From Thalassomonas sp. M1454 (GTDB lineage Bacteria; Pseudomonadota; Gammaproteobacteria; Enterobacterales; Alteromonadaceae): 64,000 nucleotides of DNA. The notes below the pieces were generated by a model. It made no database searches and was not told the origin of the DNA. It was given only the letters and a program-made list of their open reading frames with translations. Within the stretch, counting starts at the first letter, position 1. Each line of letters begins with the position of its first letter. The translations under genes and the position numbers were made by a program. Shown piece by piece: positions 18,590 to 29,060 of the stretch. The stretch spans positions 372,001 to 436,000 of the forward strand of contig NZ_VKDD01000002.1 in assembly GCF_007097525.1 (NCBI RefSeq). Direction: 5' to 3'.

Positions 18590-21500
18590 TTAAGCTCCTG
18601 GTTTAGTTGGACCAGCTGAACTCTTATTGCTTGCCGAAGCTGATGTTGCAGCTTTGTTTGAGCGTACTACTTGAGCTCTATCTGCATTAGATAGTGCAGC
18701 AGTTGGTAATGACTCATTAGAAGAGGTAAATGCTTTTGGCTTAGTCATAGGCGCATGGGCTTTACCTTTCATTGCAATGGCTTTTACTTTAGCTACTGCT
18801 TTTGGTTTAGCAACCTTTGCTTTTGGCTCAGCTTTAACTTCTTCAGTTTTCGCTTCTTCAACTTTAGCTGGCTCAGCTTTAACTTCTTCAGTTTTCGCTT
18901 CTTCAACTTTAGCTGGCTCAGCTTTAACTTCTTCAGTTTTCGCTTCTGCAACTTTAGTTGGCTCAGCAGTAACTTCTTCAGTTTTCACTTCTTCAACTTT
19001 AGCTGGCTGTGCAGCAACTTCTTCAGTTTTCGCTTCTTCATCTTTAGCTGGCTCAGCTTTAACTTCTTCAGTTTTCGCTTCTTCAACTTTAGCTGGCTCA
19101 GCTTTAACTTCTTCAGTTTTCGCTTCTTCAACTTTAGCTGGCTCAGCAACTTCTTCAGTTTTAGCTGGCTCAGTAACTTCTTCAGTATTCACTTCTGCAA
19201 CTTTAGCTGGCTCAGTAACTTCTTCAGTATTCACTTCTGCAACTTTAGCTGGCTTAGCCGCTACTTCTTCAGCTTTTACTTCTGCCGTTGTCTCTGGCTC
19301 TGGTAAATCTAAAGTCGTTTGAACTTCAACAACTTCTTCTTTACTGCTTGGGTAACGAGTAACAACAGGATCATCAGTACTTACTACTTCATTAGTAGTC
19401 GTTTCGGTTTGATCTTTTCTACGACGTTGGCCATGTGAACGTAAGTGACGTGGTGAACGACGATTTCTTGGACGTTGCTCGCCGTTATCAGTCTTAGCTT
19501 CGTTTGTTGCAACTTCTACTTGAGGAGCTGCTTCAACAGACGTGTCCGTTGGAGTTTCAACTGCTTTAGCTGCTGAATTATTTTGCACTTTATTGTCATT
19601 ACCTCTAACCTTTTTACGAGTATTTCGGCGCTGACGACGTTCTGCAACTTTTTCTTCTTTAGGCGTATCCGCATCGCTTGCTTTCGGCTGCTGCTTTTTA
19701 GGCTGCTGTTTTTTAGCTTGCGCTGGTTTATTTTCAGTTGCCTTATTCGACTTCTCATTCTTATTCGACTGATTGCGATTTTGGTTGCGATCATTCGGCT
19801 TGTCAGAATTACGGTCTTGGCCCTTACCACGACGCTGTTGATTACGTGGCTTACGGTTACGTTGATTACGTCTATCTTGATTCTTGCGGTTATTATTTGA
19901 TTTTTTCTCAACAGGAGCTGGTTGCTCTTCTGTTGTGAATAAAGATTTAAAGAAGGCAATAACACCTGCAATGAAACCTTTAGATTCAGTTTTAGTCGCT
20001 GTCGATGCTTGAGCTTGCTTAGCTTGAGCTGGCACAGGTTTTGGAGCAGACATGCCTTGTAGTACTGGCTCATCGCGCTTAACGGCTTCTTTTTGGAACT
20101 TAGGCATTACAGCTTCTTCTTGTGCTGTGGTGGTTAATTCCATTTCGTAGCTAGCTGTTGCTGTAGATTCATCATCACGCACACGAATTACTTCGTATTG
20201 TGGAGTGTCCATATCACGGTTAGCTAAAATTAATACTTTAACGTTATGGCTCTTTTCAATATGACCAACAGCATTACGTTTTTCATTAAGTAAGTAAGTG
20301 GCAACAGGTACTGGTACTTGCGCGTGAACTTGATTAGTTTTATCTTTAATCGCTTCCTCTTCCATCAATCGTAAAATTGATAAAGCTAGAGATTCAACGC
20401 CACGAACATGGCCAGTACCACTACAACGTGGACACACACTTTGGCTGGTTTCACCAATAGAAGGGCGAAGACGTTGACGTGACATTTCTAGTAAACCAAA
20501 ACGTGATATACGACCTAATTGGATACGGGCTCTATCAGGGCGAACTGCGTCACGCATACGGTTTTCAACTTCGCGTTGATGGCGAACAGGTGTCATATCG
20601 ATAAAGTCGATAACAACTAAACCACCTAAATCGCGAAGACGTAATTGACGAGCAATCTCTTCTGCAGCTTCTAGGTTAGTATTAAACGCTGTCTCTTCAA
20701 TATCACCACCTTTTGTCGCTCGGGCAGAGTTAATATCGATAGACGTTAATGCTTCAGTTGGATCGATTACGATTGAACCACCTGATGGTAAACGAACTTC
20801 ACGTTGGAAAGCGGATTCAATTTGAGATTCAATTTGGTAATGGGTAAATAGAGGTACTTCACCTTTATATAATTTAACTTTATTAATAAAGTCAGGGCGT
20901 ACTAATTGAATGTGTTGTTTTACGCTGTCAAAAATCTTCGGACGATCAATAACAATCTCACCAATGTCGCGACGTAAGTAATCACGAATAGCACGTAAAA
21001 TTACGTTACTTTCTTGATGAATTAAAAACGGAGCAGGGCGTGACTCTGCTGCTTCAGAGATTGCAGCGTAGTGTTGTAATAGAACGTTTAAATCCCATTC
21101 TAACTCTTCATAAGCTTTACCAACACCAGCAGTGCGGACGATTAACCCCATGCCTTTTGGTAAGTTAAGTTTGCTTAAAGAATTCTTAAGGTCGGTACGC
21201 TCTTCACCTTCGATTCGGCGAGAAATACCACCAGCACGAGGGTTGTTTGGCATTAATACTAAGTAACTACCAGCAAGACTGATAAACGTTGTAAGTGCCG
21301 CACCTTTTTGGCCACGCTCTTCTTTATCAATTTGAACGATTACTTCTTGGCCTTCGCGCAATACTTCTTTAATGCTAGGACGACCTTGAAAGCTATAACC
21401 TTGTGGGAAATAACTACGAGCAACTTCTTTCATAGGTAAGAAACCGTGACGATCAGCACCGTAATCGACAAAAGCAGCTTCTAAAGATGGTTCTACGCGG

Positions 21501-21640
21501 GTAATAGTACCTTTGTAAATGTTTGATTTTTTTTGTTCATGGCCAGGGCTTTCGATATCTAAATCGTAAAGGTTTTGACCGTCAACAAGCGCTACGCGGA
21601 ATTCTTCCGATTGTGTAGCATTGATTAACATGCGTTTCAT
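18590..21640 (-). CDS. rne: Ribonuclease E
   Basis: 1016 residues (E. coli 1061). The catalytic half (residues about 1-520) has the S1 domain, the metal-binding aspartates in TSIDINSA and [14 protein letters not shown], and the Zn-link CPRCSGTG. The C-terminal half is disordered: an amphipathic segment ([10 protein letters not shown]) that can anchor it to the membrane, Arg/Asn/Gln-rich RNA-binding blocks, then a Lys/Glu/Ala/Pro repeat array. It starts endonucleolytic mRNA decay and is the scaffold of the degradosome. ATG at 21640; a long leader suggests autoregulation. Confidence 0.98.
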   Translation of the reverse strand: MKRMLINATQSEEFRVALVDGQNLYDLDIESPGHEQKKSNIYKGTITRVEPSLEAAFVDYGADRHGFLPMKEVARSYFPQGYSFQGRPSIKEVLREGQEVIVQIDKEERGQKGAALTTFISLAGSYLVLMPNNPRAGGISRRIEGEERTDLKNSLSKLNLPKGMGLIVRTAGVGKAYEELEWDLNVLLQHYAAISEAAESRPAPFLIHQESNVILRAIRDYLRRDIGEIVIDRPKIFDSVKQHIQLVRPDFINKVKLYKGEVPLFTHYQIESQIESAFQREVRLPSGGSIVIDPTEALTSIDINSARATKGGDIEETAFNTNLEAAEEIARQLRLRDLGGLVVIDFIDMTPVRHQREVENRMRDAVRPDRARIQLGRISRFGLLEMSRQRLRPSIGETSQSVCPRCSGTGHVRGVESLALSILRLMEEEAIKDKTNQVHAQVPVPVATYLLNEKRNAVGHIEKSHNVKVLILANRDMDTPQYEVIRVRDDESTATASYEMELTTTAQEEAVMPKFQKEAVKRDEPVLQGMSAPKPVPAQAKQAQASTATKTESKGFIAGVIAFFKSLFTTEEQPAPVEKKSNNNRKNQDRRNQRNRKPRNQQRRGKGQDRNSDKPNDRNQNRNQSNKNEKSNKATENKPAQAKKQQPKKQQPKASDADTPKEEKVAERRQRRNTRKKVRGNDNKVQNNSAAKAVETPTDTSVEAAPQVEVATNEAKTDNGEQRPRNRRSPRHLRSHGQRRRKDQTETTTNEVVSTDDPVVTRYPSSKEEVVEVQTTLDLPEPETTAEVKAEEVAAKPAKVAEVNTEEVTEPAKVAEVNTEEVTEPAKTEEVAEPAKVEEAKTEEVKAEPAKVEEAKTEEVKAEPAKDEEAKTEEVAAQPAKVEEVKTEEVTAEPTKVAEAKTEEVKAEPAKVEEAKTEEVKAEPAKVEEAKTEEVKAEPKAKVAKPKAVAKVKAIAMKGKAHAPMTKPKAFTSSNESLPTAALSNADRAQVVRSNKAATSASASNKSSAGPTKPGA
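18834..19255 (-). repeat. Tandem repeat array in the rne 3' half
   Basis: About ten tandem copies of a 42-45-base unit, one of 27 bases, encode variants of [15 protein letters not shown]. Neighbouring copies differ at few bases, with some exact duplicates, which suggests recent expansion. The region lies in the disordered tail and keeps the reading frame. Confidence 0.92.
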
Positions 21641-22254
21641 ATTGTCTGTGACTCATTGGTTAAGTCACAACACTTTTACTAAGTGCAAAAGCAATCTTTG
21701 CAATGCCTTGATTGGATGTATATTTGGATCCAAAAATCAACGCATACAGAGGGTTGGCAGCCTCACGGATGTCAACTCCCAAAATAAGGGGCCTGTTAAA
21801 GTATCTGATTGTTTTTAATTAAACCAATACGATTATTTAGATCTTGATAGTTGTTAACCATCGCCAAGAATATTTATATTTTCGTATTCGTTTTTTTAAA
21901 CTTTTCACTCAGCAATTGTGCTGTGCTTTTCTTTCATTGTTTGTTCTTTTTCGCTGGATTATCTGTTTATGCTGTCAACACTAGTAAGTTACATACTCTA
22001 GTGTAAGCAATAGGCAATTCATTCAATGTATCGTGCTAGCTAGTAGCTGATAATTTGTACATTGAAGTTGCCGCAGTAAACCTCTTACGTCTCTACAAGA
22101 ACATCGTTTATTTCGTTATTGGAAATTTTCATCAATAACGAGCTGCATTATCCCACTAATTAATAGGATAAGGCAATAAATATACTGAGGTTTATTGTAC
22201 TTTTCTAGCTGATTTTAGTCTTATTTGCTTAATTCTTATGATAAACTTGCGCTT
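21641..22254. other. Divergent intergenic region rne/rluC
   Basis: 614 bases. The left part is the presumed long 5' leader of rne (minus strand). Near rluC there is a hairpin CGTTATTG (22114-22121) / CAATAACG (22133-22140). No convincing gene is present. In-frame TTG and GTG starts upstream of rluC lack ribosome sites. Confidence 0.6.
21753..21776 (-). promoter_or_regulatory. rne leader stem-loop, candidate autoregulatory element
   Basis: On the rne strand, GTTGACATCC and GGCTGCCAAC pair (8 of 10) around a GTGA loop, a GNRA-type tetraloop, about 115 bases before the rne ATG. E. coli rne is feedback-controlled through stem-loops in its long 5' leader. Position and fold are analogous, homology is not shown. 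Confidence 0.4.
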
Positions 22255-23262
22255 ATGAAACCAGAAAATACAAAAGTCGCTAGCAATAGCGCTGAAAATA
22301 CCGATAACAGCGAAGAGCGTCCTAAAGTTAGATTTATCACAATTGATGAAGAAACAGACGGCCAACGTATAGATAACTTTTTGATGAAAACCCTGAAAGG
22401 GGTACCAAAAAGTATGATTTATCGTTTACTGCGCAAAGGCGAAATTCGAGTGAATAAAAAGCGTATTAAACCCGAATTCAAACTCAGTAATGAAGATATT
22501 ATTCGAGTTGCGCCAATTCGAGTTTCTGAAGAAGCCGCGCCGGTATCAACCAAATTAAATATTGTTGCTAACCTTGAACAGCATATTTTATTTGAAGATG
22601 AATGCATGATGGTGATTAATAAACCAACTGGCATGGCTGTTCATGGCGGTAGTGGTTTAAGCTTTGGCTTAATTGAAGCGTTACGTGCGCTGCGTCCACA
22701 AGCTAAAATGCTTGAGTTAGTACATCGTTTAGACCGAGACACTTCAGGCTGTTTAATGGTGGCTAAAAAGCGTTCCGCTCTGCGTAACTTGCATGAACAA
22801 CTGCGCAATAAAACCGTACAAAAGTTTTATCATGCTTTAGTTAAAGGTCATTGGAACCCTAAGATGAAACGGGTAACTGAAGGCTTACGTAAAAACGATC
22901 TTAAATCGGGCGAGCGTGTTGTTGTTGTCGATAATGTAAACGGTAAAGAGTCGGAAACACGCTTTATTGTATTAAAACACTATGAAGGCTGTAGCTTAGT
23001 AAGAGCATTTCCTGTTACTGGGCGCACGCATCAAATTCGTGTTCATTGCCAGGTATCCGGCCATCCAATTGCATGTGATAGTAAGTATGGCTCTGAGGAG
23101 TTCACCGCAGCAATCAATAAACAAGGTTGCAAGCGTTTATTCTTACATGCAGCAAGTATTGAGTTTACTCACCCGCGCAGTGAACAAAGAGTGAAGTTTG
23201 AAGCGCCATACGATGCCGCGCTAACCAATATTTTGAAGAAACAAACGGTAAAAACCTACTAA
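22255..23262 (+). CDS. rluC: 23S rRNA pseudouridine synthase RluC
   Basis: About 335 residues. An S4 domain (residues about 30-90, RIDNFLMKTLKGVPKSMIYRLLRKGEIRVN) precedes the RsuA/RluA catalytic domain with the signature HRLDRDTSG carrying the catalytic Asp. It makes pseudouridines 955, 2504 and 2580 (E. coli numbering) in 23S rRNA. ATG at 22255 begins MKPENTK, close to the E. coli start; an upstream TTG at 22225 is less likely. It is divergent from rne, as in E. coli, and ends on a palindromic repeat. Confidence 0.95.
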   Translation: MKPENTKVASNSAENTDNSEERPKVRFITIDEETDGQRIDNFLMKTLKGVPKSMIYRLLRKGEIRVNKKRIKPEFKLSNEDIIRVAPIRVSEEAAPVSTKLNIVANLEQHILFEDECMMVINKPTGMAVHGGSGLSFGLIEALRALRPQAKMLELVHRLDRDTSGCLMVAKKRSALRNLHEQLRNKTVQKFYHALVKGHWNPKMKRVTEGLRKNDLKSGERVVVVDNVNGKESETRFIVLKHYEGCSLVRAFPVTGRTHQIRVHCQVSGHPIACDSKYGSEEFTAAINKQGCKRLFLHAASIEFTHPRSEQRVKFEAPYDAALTNILKKQTVKTY

Positions 23263-23329
23263 AAATCAAGAGGGTCAGATCAACTTGATATTATTTTATT
23301 AATATCAAGGTGTCTGACACCTTGATATT
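23263..23329. repeat. REP-like composite element B
   Basis: It starts directly after the rluC stop with a single module-2 arm (AAATCAAGAGGGTCAGATC, then AACTTGA; 23263-23288). A module-1 palindrome AATATCAAGGTGTC-T-GACACCTTGATATT fills 23301-23329, with perfect 14-base arms, and touches the maf stop codon. It probably also ends both convergent genes, as T-runs lie outside. Confidence 0.88.
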
Positions 23330-23922
23330 TAATTTTTTTGGTTTGCTAATACATCAAAACCTTCATTTTTTAATAATTGATGCAAACGAATTAATGGCAA
23401 ACCAATTAATGTATTTGGATCTTCACCTTTCAGGCTTTCAAATAAACAAATCCCTAAACCTTCACTTTTAAAGCTACCAGCGCAGTTAAATGGCTGCTCG
23501 GCGTTAACATACGCTTGAATTTCATCTAAAGTCAGTTCGCGGAAAGTTACGTAAAAAGGTTCAACAATCACTTGGCTGTTTTTGGTTTCGGCGTTTAATA
23601 AGCAAAGACCAGTTAAGAAAGTAACTGTTTTACCGCTAAAAGAGCTTAGTTGTTGCACTGCATTGTCAAAATTACCAGGTTTGCCAAGTACATTGCCGTC
23701 GCAAAGCGCAACTTGATCTGAACCAATAATAAGGCCAGAAGAAAACTCATCACTTACTTTTTCAGCTTTTTGTAAGGCTAATCGAGCAACAAGTTGCTCT
23801 GGTGTTTCATTTTCTAGTGCTGATTCATCAATATTAGGTTTTGCACAGGTAAATGGTATGTTGAATTTTTCTAATAATTCTTTGCGAAAAGGAGAGGTTG
23901 AACCCAAAATTAATTGTGTCAT
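23329..23922 (-). CDS. yceF: Maf-family nucleotide pyrophosphatase (YceF type)
   Basis: 197 residues, Maf/HAM1 fold. The N-terminal GSTSPFRKELLE and the internal IGSDQVALCDG are family signatures, the latter with the metal-binding Asp. YceF-type Maf proteins hydrolyse m7GTP, a house-cleaning activity. ATG at 23922. It is divergent from yceD and convergent with rluC. This agrees with E. coli, where yceF lies between rluC and yceD. Confidence 0.95.
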   Translation of the reverse strand: MTQLILGSTSPFRKELLEKFNIPFTCAKPNIDESALENETPEQLVARLALQKAEKVSDEFSSGLIIGSDQVALCDGNVLGKPGNFDNAVQQLSSFSGKTVTFLTGLCLLNAETKNSQVIVEPFYVTFRELTLDEIQAYVNAEQPFNCAGSFKSEGLGICLFESLKGEDPNTLIGLPLIRLHQLLKNEGFDVLANQKN

Positions 23923-24104
23923 GTGATAAAGTACTCTTTAATTTGGCTAAATTGTTTGCTGCTTAAGTTTAACTAAATTTTTTTAGTGATAACAATAAAT
24001 TCAATAATTTGCGTAAAATGAGCTGATAAATGTTCATAAATAAAGCAGTTGTGTTAAAATTTGTATCTAAATTAGGATTTACAATTAAATTGATGAATTT
24101 TCTT

Positions 24105-24133
24105 TTGACACAGGGCGCTACACCATTTAATAT
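24105..24133 (+). promoter_or_regulatory. Strong sigma70 promoter for yceD-rpmF-plsX-fab
   Basis: TTGACA (24105-24110), 17-base spacer, TAATAT (24128-24133). The predicted transcription start (about 24139-24141) is only two to four bases before the yceD ATG at 24143, and there is no ribosome site between. Confidence 0.85.
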
Positions 24134-24142
24134 GCGCGCCAT

Positions 24143-24655
24143 ATGAAGAATCTTAAGCTTCCATTAACAATAGACCCAAGACGAAGTGCGCAACGTCGCC
24201 TTTTGTGTGAGGGCTATTTTGAATTAATTGGATTAGATAGATTGCTTGCTATTTCTGAAAAGGCTAGCGAGCATGTAAATGTAAAAATGAATTTTGATGT
24301 TGATGAACAAGGTTTGATTGTTATCAGCGGTAACGCATCAACCAAAGTATCATTAACATGTCAGCGTTGTAATGAACTGTACGAAGAAAAACTTGAAGTT
24401 GAGTTTTGTTTTAGTCCAGTGAAAAATGAAGAGGGTGCACAGCACTTACCTTCAGATTATGATGCTGTAGAATTAGATGAAAATGGTGAAGTAAATCTAC
24501 GTGATTTAGTGGAAGACGAGTTAATCCTTGCTGTTCCATTGATACCAAAGCATAAACTTGAAGACTGTTCTGCTGATGCAGATACAACTTGGGGTAAACT
24601 GCCGGAAGTCGTAGAAAAACCGAATCCATTTGATATGTTAAAACAACTCAAGTAA
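24143..24655 (+). CDS. yceD: YceD/DUF177 family protein, large-subunit RNA accumulation
   Basis: 170 residues (E. coli YceD 173). The DUF177 core includes the cysteine pair [12 protein letters not shown] (residues about 72-83) and an acidic second half ending [11 protein letters not shown]-like. YceD and its plant homologue are required for normal 23S rRNA accumulation; the mechanism is unclear. It is followed by rpmF, the conserved pair. The promoter ends so close to the ATG that the message is likely leaderless or nearly so. Confidence 0.93.
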   Translation: MKNLKLPLTIDPRRSAQRRLLCEGYFELIGLDRLLAISEKASEHVNVKMNFDVDEQGLIVISGNASTKVSLTCQRCNELYEEKLEVEFCFSPVKNEEGAQHLPSDYDAVELDENGEVNLRDLVEDELILAVPLIPKHKLEDCSADADTTWGKLPEVVEKPNPFDMLKQLK

Positions 24656-24678
24656 CTTGTGATTTTAGGAGTAGGGTA

Positions 24679-24849
24679 ATGGCCGTACAAAAAAGTAAAA
24701 AGTCTCGTTCAAGACGCGGCATGCGTCGTTCGCACGATGCAATCACTACAGAAAACTTATCTGTAGATCCAGTTTCAGGCGAATCTCATCGTCGTCACCA
24801 TGTAACAGCTGATGGCTTTTACAAAGGTGTCAAAGTTATCGCTAAATAA
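24679..24849 (+). CDS. rpmF: 50S ribosomal protein L32
   Basis: 56 residues starting [20 protein letters not shown] and ending [10 protein letters not shown], the typical L32 of gammaproteobacteria (E. coli 57). No zinc ribbon cysteines, so this is the metal-free form. The ATG at 24679 is preceded by TTAGGAGTAGGG. It lies 23 bases after yceD and 11 bases before plsX, inside the fatty-acid operon. Confidence 0.98.
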   Translation: MAVQKSKKSRSRRGMRRSHDAITTENLSVDPVSGESHRRHHVTADGFYKGVKVIAK

Positions 24850-24860
24850 GCGACCTAACT

Positions 24861-25889
24861 TTGGATAGTCTAACGGTAGCGTTAGATGTTATGGGGGGCG
24901 ATTCTGGCCCCCTTATAACAATTCCCTCTGCAATTTTGGCAATCGAAAATTTGCCAAAGCTTCGTCTCATCCTTTGTGGCGATGAAAGCGTTATTTCTGC
25001 GCAACTCAAATTACAAAACTTTCACCAACACCCTCGAATTACTATATTACATTGTAGTGAATCTGTGGCTATGGATGAAAAACCTAGTGTAGCCTTAAGA
25101 ACTAAAAAAGATTCATCAATGAGGCGCTGCCTTGATTTAGTCAAATCTGGTGAAGCGCAAGCATGTGTGAGTGCGGGTAATACCGGTGCTTTATTTGCTA
25201 CAGCCCATTACGTTTTAAAAATGATCCCCGGCATTGAGCGTCCAGCTCTGGTGTCACAATTACCTATCACTAATAGTAGCTCTCATGCATTTATGCTTGA
25301 TTTGGGCGCTAATGTATTTTGTGACTCAAGTGTGTTATTTCAATTTGCTATTATGGGCTCGGTTATGGCTGAGCAAGTCGACGGCATCGATAATCCACGA
25401 GTGGCACTGCTTAATATGGGCGAAGAAGACATTAAAGGCAGTGACCACATAAAGCAAACCGCTAATTTATTAAAAGACTGTTCAGCGATTAATTATGTTG
25501 GCTTTGTTGAAGGTAATGATATTTTCTCTGGTAAAGCCGATGTTATTGTTTGCGATGGTTTTGTTGGTAACGTTGCTTTAAAAACTTGTGAAGGGGTGGC
25601 CAAGTTGGTGATGGCCAAAGTAATGAAAATTATAAATGAGAGTAAATTTACCCGAATTTTAGGTGTTTTGCTCAATCCTACCTTAAAAAAAATCGTAAAA
25701 CGCCTGAACCCCGACCAGTATAATGGCGCAAGTCTGATAGGATTACGCGGTATTGTTGTGAAGAGTCATGGCAATGCCACTAGCTCAGCTTTTTATAACG
25801 CGATTCTAGAAGCCGTGAAAGAAGTTGAAAGACAAGTTCCGGATAAAATAAAAGACAAATTGGAACTGGGTTTAGTTAAAAGGTCTTAA
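24861..25889 (+). CDS. plsX: Phosphate acyltransferase PlsX
   Basis: 342 residues (E. coli 356). N-terminal [11 protein letters not shown], the [10 protein letters not shown] loop and [12 protein letters not shown] are family signatures. It converts acyl-ACP to acyl-phosphate for phospholipid synthesis and is peripherally membrane-bound. The start is TTG at 24861; the E. coli protein aligns from this point and no ATG is available before the conserved DVMGGD. fabH starts nine bases after the stop. Confidence 0.96.
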   Translation: MDSLTVALDVMGGDSGPLITIPSAILAIENLPKLRLILCGDESVISAQLKLQNFHQHPRITILHCSESVAMDEKPSVALRTKKDSSMRRCLDLVKSGEAQACVSAGNTGALFATAHYVLKMIPGIERPALVSQLPITNSSSHAFMLDLGANVFCDSSVLFQFAIMGSVMAEQVDGIDNPRVALLNMGEEDIKGSDHIKQTANLLKDCSAINYVGFVEGNDIFSGKADVIVCDGFVGNVALKTCEGVAKLVMAKVMKIINESKFTRILGVLLNPTLKKIVKRLNPDQYNGASLIGLRGIVVKSHGNATSSAFYNAILEAVKEVERQVPDKIKDKLELGLVKRS

Positions 25890-25897
25890 GACAAAAT

Positions 25898-26857
25898 ATG
25901 AATTCAAAAATTATAGGCACGGGCAGTTATTTTCCTGAGCAAGTCAGAACAAATGCTGATCTTGAAAAAATGATGGATACCACTGATGAGTGGATAACTG
26001 AGCGTACCGGTATAAAAGAGCGTCGCATATCTGCAGAACATGAAAATGTAGCTTATATGGGTGCTAAAGCTGCTGAAAAAGCAATAGAAATGGCAGGTAT
26101 TGATAAATCAACTATCGATATGATCGTTATGGGTACAACCAGCTCTCATGTCGATTTACCTAGTGCAGCTTGTCATTTACAAAAATATTTAAATATTCCT
26201 ACTATTCCTGCTTTTGATATTGCAGCGGCTTGTTCTGGCTTTATTTTCAGTTTGAGTGTCGCTGATCAGTTTATTAAATCAGGTATGGCGAAGCGAATTT
26301 TAGTTATAGGCGCTGATACTCTTTCTCATATGTGTGATCCAAGCGATCGCGGTACGTTTATCTTATTTGGTGATGCTGCAGGTGCTGTTGTTTTAGAAGC
26401 CAGCTCCGAGCCAGGCATTATATCTACACATATTCACTCAGATGGTGAATATGGCGCATTACTTGGTGCTAATTCTCCAAAGCGTGGTGATTTACTAACT
26501 GAAGAAAAAGCCTACATATATATGAAAGGTAATGAAGTATTTAAGTTTGCGGTAACTCGTTTAAGTGAGATTGTGACCGAAACTCTTGAGCACAATAAAA
26601 TGGACAAATCTGAAATCGATTGGTTAGTTCCTCATCAAGCAAACCTTCGCATTATTGCTGCAGCAGCGAAAAAGCTTTCATTACCTATGGATCAAGTCGT
26701 TGTAACCCTTGATAAACATGGTAATACATCAGCTGCTACTATTCCTACTGCACTTGATATTGCCGTTCGCGATGGACGCATTAAACGCGGTCAAACAATT
26801 CTTATGGAAGCCTTTGGTAGTGGTTTTACCTGGGGTAGTGCATTAGTTAAATTTTAA
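25898..26857 (+). CDS. fabH: 3-oxoacyl-ACP synthase III
   Basis: 319 residues (E. coli 317). The catalytic triad is Cys112 (AAACSGF), His246 (VPHQANLRI) and Asn276 (DKHGNTSAA). It condenses acetyl-CoA with malonyl-ACP to start each fatty acid. ATG at 25898, directly after plsX with AAGGTC upstream. It is part of the fab cluster in the standard order plsX-fabH-fabD-fabG-acpP-fabF. Confidence 0.98.
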   Translation: MNSKIIGTGSYFPEQVRTNADLEKMMDTTDEWITERTGIKERRISAEHENVAYMGAKAAEKAIEMAGIDKSTIDMIVMGTTSSHVDLPSAACHLQKYLNIPTIPAFDIAAACSGFIFSLSVADQFIKSGMAKRILVIGADTLSHMCDPSDRGTFILFGDAAGAVVLEASSEPGIISTHIHSDGEYGALLGANSPKRGDLLTEEKAYIYMKGNEVFKFAVTRLSEIVTETLEHNKMDKSEIDWLVPHQANLRIIAAAAKKLSLPMDQVVVTLDKHGNTSAATIPTALDIAVRDGRIKRGQTILMEAFGSGFTWGSALVKF

Positions 26858-26914
26858 CTAATTACGCAATCTAGCAAGTTAATAAATTAAAAATATATAT
26901 TTAGGTAATAAACA

Positions 26915-27844
26915 ATGAATAACAATTTAGCCTTTGTATTTCCTGGCCAAGGCTCACAAGCTGTTGGTATGTTAGCTGATTTAGCTGACAATGCGGTAGT
27001 AATCGAAACTTTTACTGAAGCTTCTTCAGCCTTAGGTTACGATCTTTGGGATTTAATCCAAAACGACGCAGATGGAAAATTAAACCAAACTAATTACACT
27101 CAACCTGCATTGCTTACAGCAAGTGTTGCAGTATGGCGTGCATGGCAAGAAAAGGGTGGTAACACGCCATCTGTACTTGCTGGTCACTCGCTTGGTGAAT
27201 ATTCGGCATTAGTATGTGCCGGAGTATTAAGTTTAAGTGACGGTGTAAAGCTTGTTGAGAAGCGCGGCGAATATATGCAACAAGCTGTACCTGCAGGTGT
27301 AGGTGCAATGTATGCGATTATTGGTTTAGCCGATGATGCTATCATTAATGCATGTAGTGAAGCAGCCCAAGGCGAAGTAGTTTCTGCCGTTAACTTTAAC
27401 TCTCCAGGACAAGTAGTAATTGCTGGTAATAAAGCAGCAGTAGAACGCGCTGGCGCATTATGTAAAGAAGCGGGTGCTAAACGCGCATTACCTTTACCTG
27501 TAAGTGTACCGTCACACTGTGCATTAATGCAGCCTGCTGCCGATAAACTAGCACAAGATTTAAACTCTATTACGTTTAACGCTCCGTCTATCCCGGTAAT
27601 CAACAATGTTGATGTTGCATTAGCAACGAGTGGCGAAGAAATCAAAGATGCATTAATTCGTCAACTTTATAGTCCTGTTCGTTGGACAGAAACAATTGAA
27701 AAAATGGCTGACATGTCTGTTGAAACATTAGTTGAAGCAGGGCCTGGTAAAGTACTTTCAGGTTTGGTCAAGCGCATTAATAAACAACTTAACTGTGTGT
27801 CGGTAAATACAGCCGATTCACTTAACTCAGCTTTAGAGCTATAA
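26915..27844 (+). CDS. fabD: Malonyl-CoA:ACP transacylase
   Basis: 309 residues, the same size as E. coli FabD. The nucleophile is Ser92 in GHSLGEYSAL and the catalytic base His201 in VPSHCALM; FPGQGSQ opens the protein. It loads malonyl groups onto ACP for elongation. ATG at 26915 with AGG upstream. The 57-base gap after fabH is AT-rich and shows no terminator. fabG follows after 13 bases. Confidence 0.98.
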   Translation: MNNNLAFVFPGQGSQAVGMLADLADNAVVIETFTEASSALGYDLWDLIQNDADGKLNQTNYTQPALLTASVAVWRAWQEKGGNTPSVLAGHSLGEYSALVCAGVLSLSDGVKLVEKRGEYMQQAVPAGVGAMYAIIGLADDAIINACSEAAQGEVVSAVNFNSPGQVVIAGNKAAVERAGALCKEAGAKRALPLPVSVPSHCALMQPAADKLAQDLNSITFNAPSIPVINNVDVALATSGEEIKDALIRQLYSPVRWTETIEKMADMSVETLVEAGPGKVLSGLVKRINKQLNCVSVNTADSLNSALEL

Positions 27845-27857
27845 GAAAGGGAATCAA

Positions 27858-28604
27858 ATGTCTCAATTATTTTCATTAGAAGGCAAAGTTGCTTTAGTTA
27901 CTGGCGCAAGCCGTGGTATTGGTAAAGCGATTGCCGAGCAGTTAGTGAGTCAAGGTGCTACAGTTATCGGCACAGCTACTTCACAAAATGGCGCTGATAA
28001 CATCAGTGCATACTTAGGCGAAAACGGTAAAGGTTTTGAATTAAACGTTACTAATAACGACTCTATTTCAGCTTTATTTGATGCGATCAAAACTGATTTT
28101 GGTGGCGTAGATATCTTAGTTAACAATGCTGGTATTACCCGTGATAACTTAATGATGCGTATGAAAGATGACGAATGGGATGATATTATTGATACCAACC
28201 TTACGTCTTTATTCAAGATCACTAAAGCGGTAATGCGTCCTATGATGAAAAAGCGCGATGGTCGCATCATCAATATAGGTTCAGTTGTTGGTTCTATGGG
28301 TAACGCAGGTCAAGTTAACTACGCAACGGCTAAAGCTGGCTTATTAGGTTTTACCAAATCATTAGCTAAAGAAGTTGCATCTCGTGGTATTACGGTTAAT
28401 GCCATCGCACCAGGTTTCATTGATACCGATATGACCAAAGAGCTAACTGATGAGCAAAAAGAAGGTATTTTCTCACAAGTACCAGCGAATCGTTTAGGCC
28501 AACCAGAAGAAATTGCTAGCACAGTAGGCTTTTTAGCTTCAGCTGCTGCTGCCTACATTAACGGTGAGACAATTCACGTTAATGGCGGTATGTACATGGT
28601 TTAA
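27858..28604 (+). CDS. fabG: 3-oxoacyl-ACP reductase
   Basis: 248 residues (E. coli 244), short-chain dehydrogenase fold. The NADPH-binding motif is TGASRGIG (residues about 15-22), and the catalytic residues are Ser142, Tyr155 and Lys159 (YATAK). It reduces beta-ketoacyl-ACP in each elongation cycle. ATG at 27858 with AAAGGGAA upstream. A 175-base gap separates it from acpP, which likely has its own promoter as well. Confidence 0.98.
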   Translation: MSQLFSLEGKVALVTGASRGIGKAIAEQLVSQGATVIGTATSQNGADNISAYLGENGKGFELNVTNNDSISALFDAIKTDFGGVDILVNNAGITRDNLMMRMKDDEWDDIIDTNLTSLFKITKAVMRPMMKKRDGRIINIGSVVGSMGNAGQVNYATAKAGLLGFTKSLAKEVASRGITVNAIAPGFIDTDMTKELTDEQKEGIFSQVPANRLGQPEEIASTVGFLASAAAAYINGETIHVNGGMYMV

Positions 28605-28779
28605 TTATTGATTGTTGCAAATATTAAATTACAATATAATCAAAGTTAAATCATAGATAATTAATTACTTGTCAGGTTTGACCAGTGCAAAAAATTATAT
28701 AATTACTTGCATGGCGACAAGATGACGAATAAACTACACACAATTTTATAAATTGCTAAAAATTAGTAAAGGAAAAAAA

Positions 28780-29013
28780 ATGAGTACTATCGAAGAACGC
28801 GTAAAAAAAATCATTGTTGAACAACTAGGTGTTAAAGAAGAAGAAGCTAAAAACGAAGCATCTTTTGTTGATGATTTAGGTGCCGATTCTCTAGACACAG
28901 TTGAATTAGTAATGGCTCTTGAAGAAGAGTTCGATACTGAAATCCCTGATGAAGAAGCTGAAAAAATCACTACTGTTCAATCAGCTATTGATTACGTTAC
29001 AGCAAACGGCTAA
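28780..29013 (+). CDS. acpP: Acyl carrier protein
   Basis: 77 residues, strongly acidic four-helix protein. Ser37 in [13 protein letters not shown] carries the 4'-phosphopantetheine arm. It holds growing acyl chains for FabH, FabG, FabF and PlsX. ATG at 28780 with AAAGGA eight bases upstream; an in-frame TTG at 28753 is rejected. High-expression codon use and a strong terminator follow. A TATAAT-like box lies at 28698-28703, but the nearest -35 is too close. Confidence 0.99.
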   Translation: MSTIEERVKKIIVEQLGVKEEEAKNEASFVDDLGADSLDTVELVMALEEEFDTEIPDEEAEKITTVQSAIDYVTANG

Positions 29014-29026
29014 TTATTAGTTGTTC

Positions 29027-29060
29027 AAAATAGGCGGTCTTTACCGCCTATTTTTGTTTT
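29027..29060 (+). terminator. acpP rho-independent terminator
   Basis: Twelve-base perfect stem AAAATAGGCGGT (29027-29038) / ACCGCCTATTTT (29043-29054), loop CTTT, then Ts. The core resembles the gyrA terminator, including the CTTT loop. Confidence 0.94.

Noticed and set aside
18834-19255. Regular repeats resembling a CRISPR array
   Set aside because: The units are directly adjacent, in frame and coding, with no unique spacers and no cas genes.
18755-19322. Two long plus-strand reading frames, 181 and 183 codons, opposite the rne tail
   Set aside because: Both are low-complexity mirror translations of the rne repeat array (endless Phe-Ser-Trp or Ala-Ser-Thr), kept open by the repeat's composition. 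No ribosome site.
28678-28703. Promoter TTGACC...TATAAT before acpP
   Set aside because: The spacer is only 14 bases, too short for sigma70; other pairings are no better.
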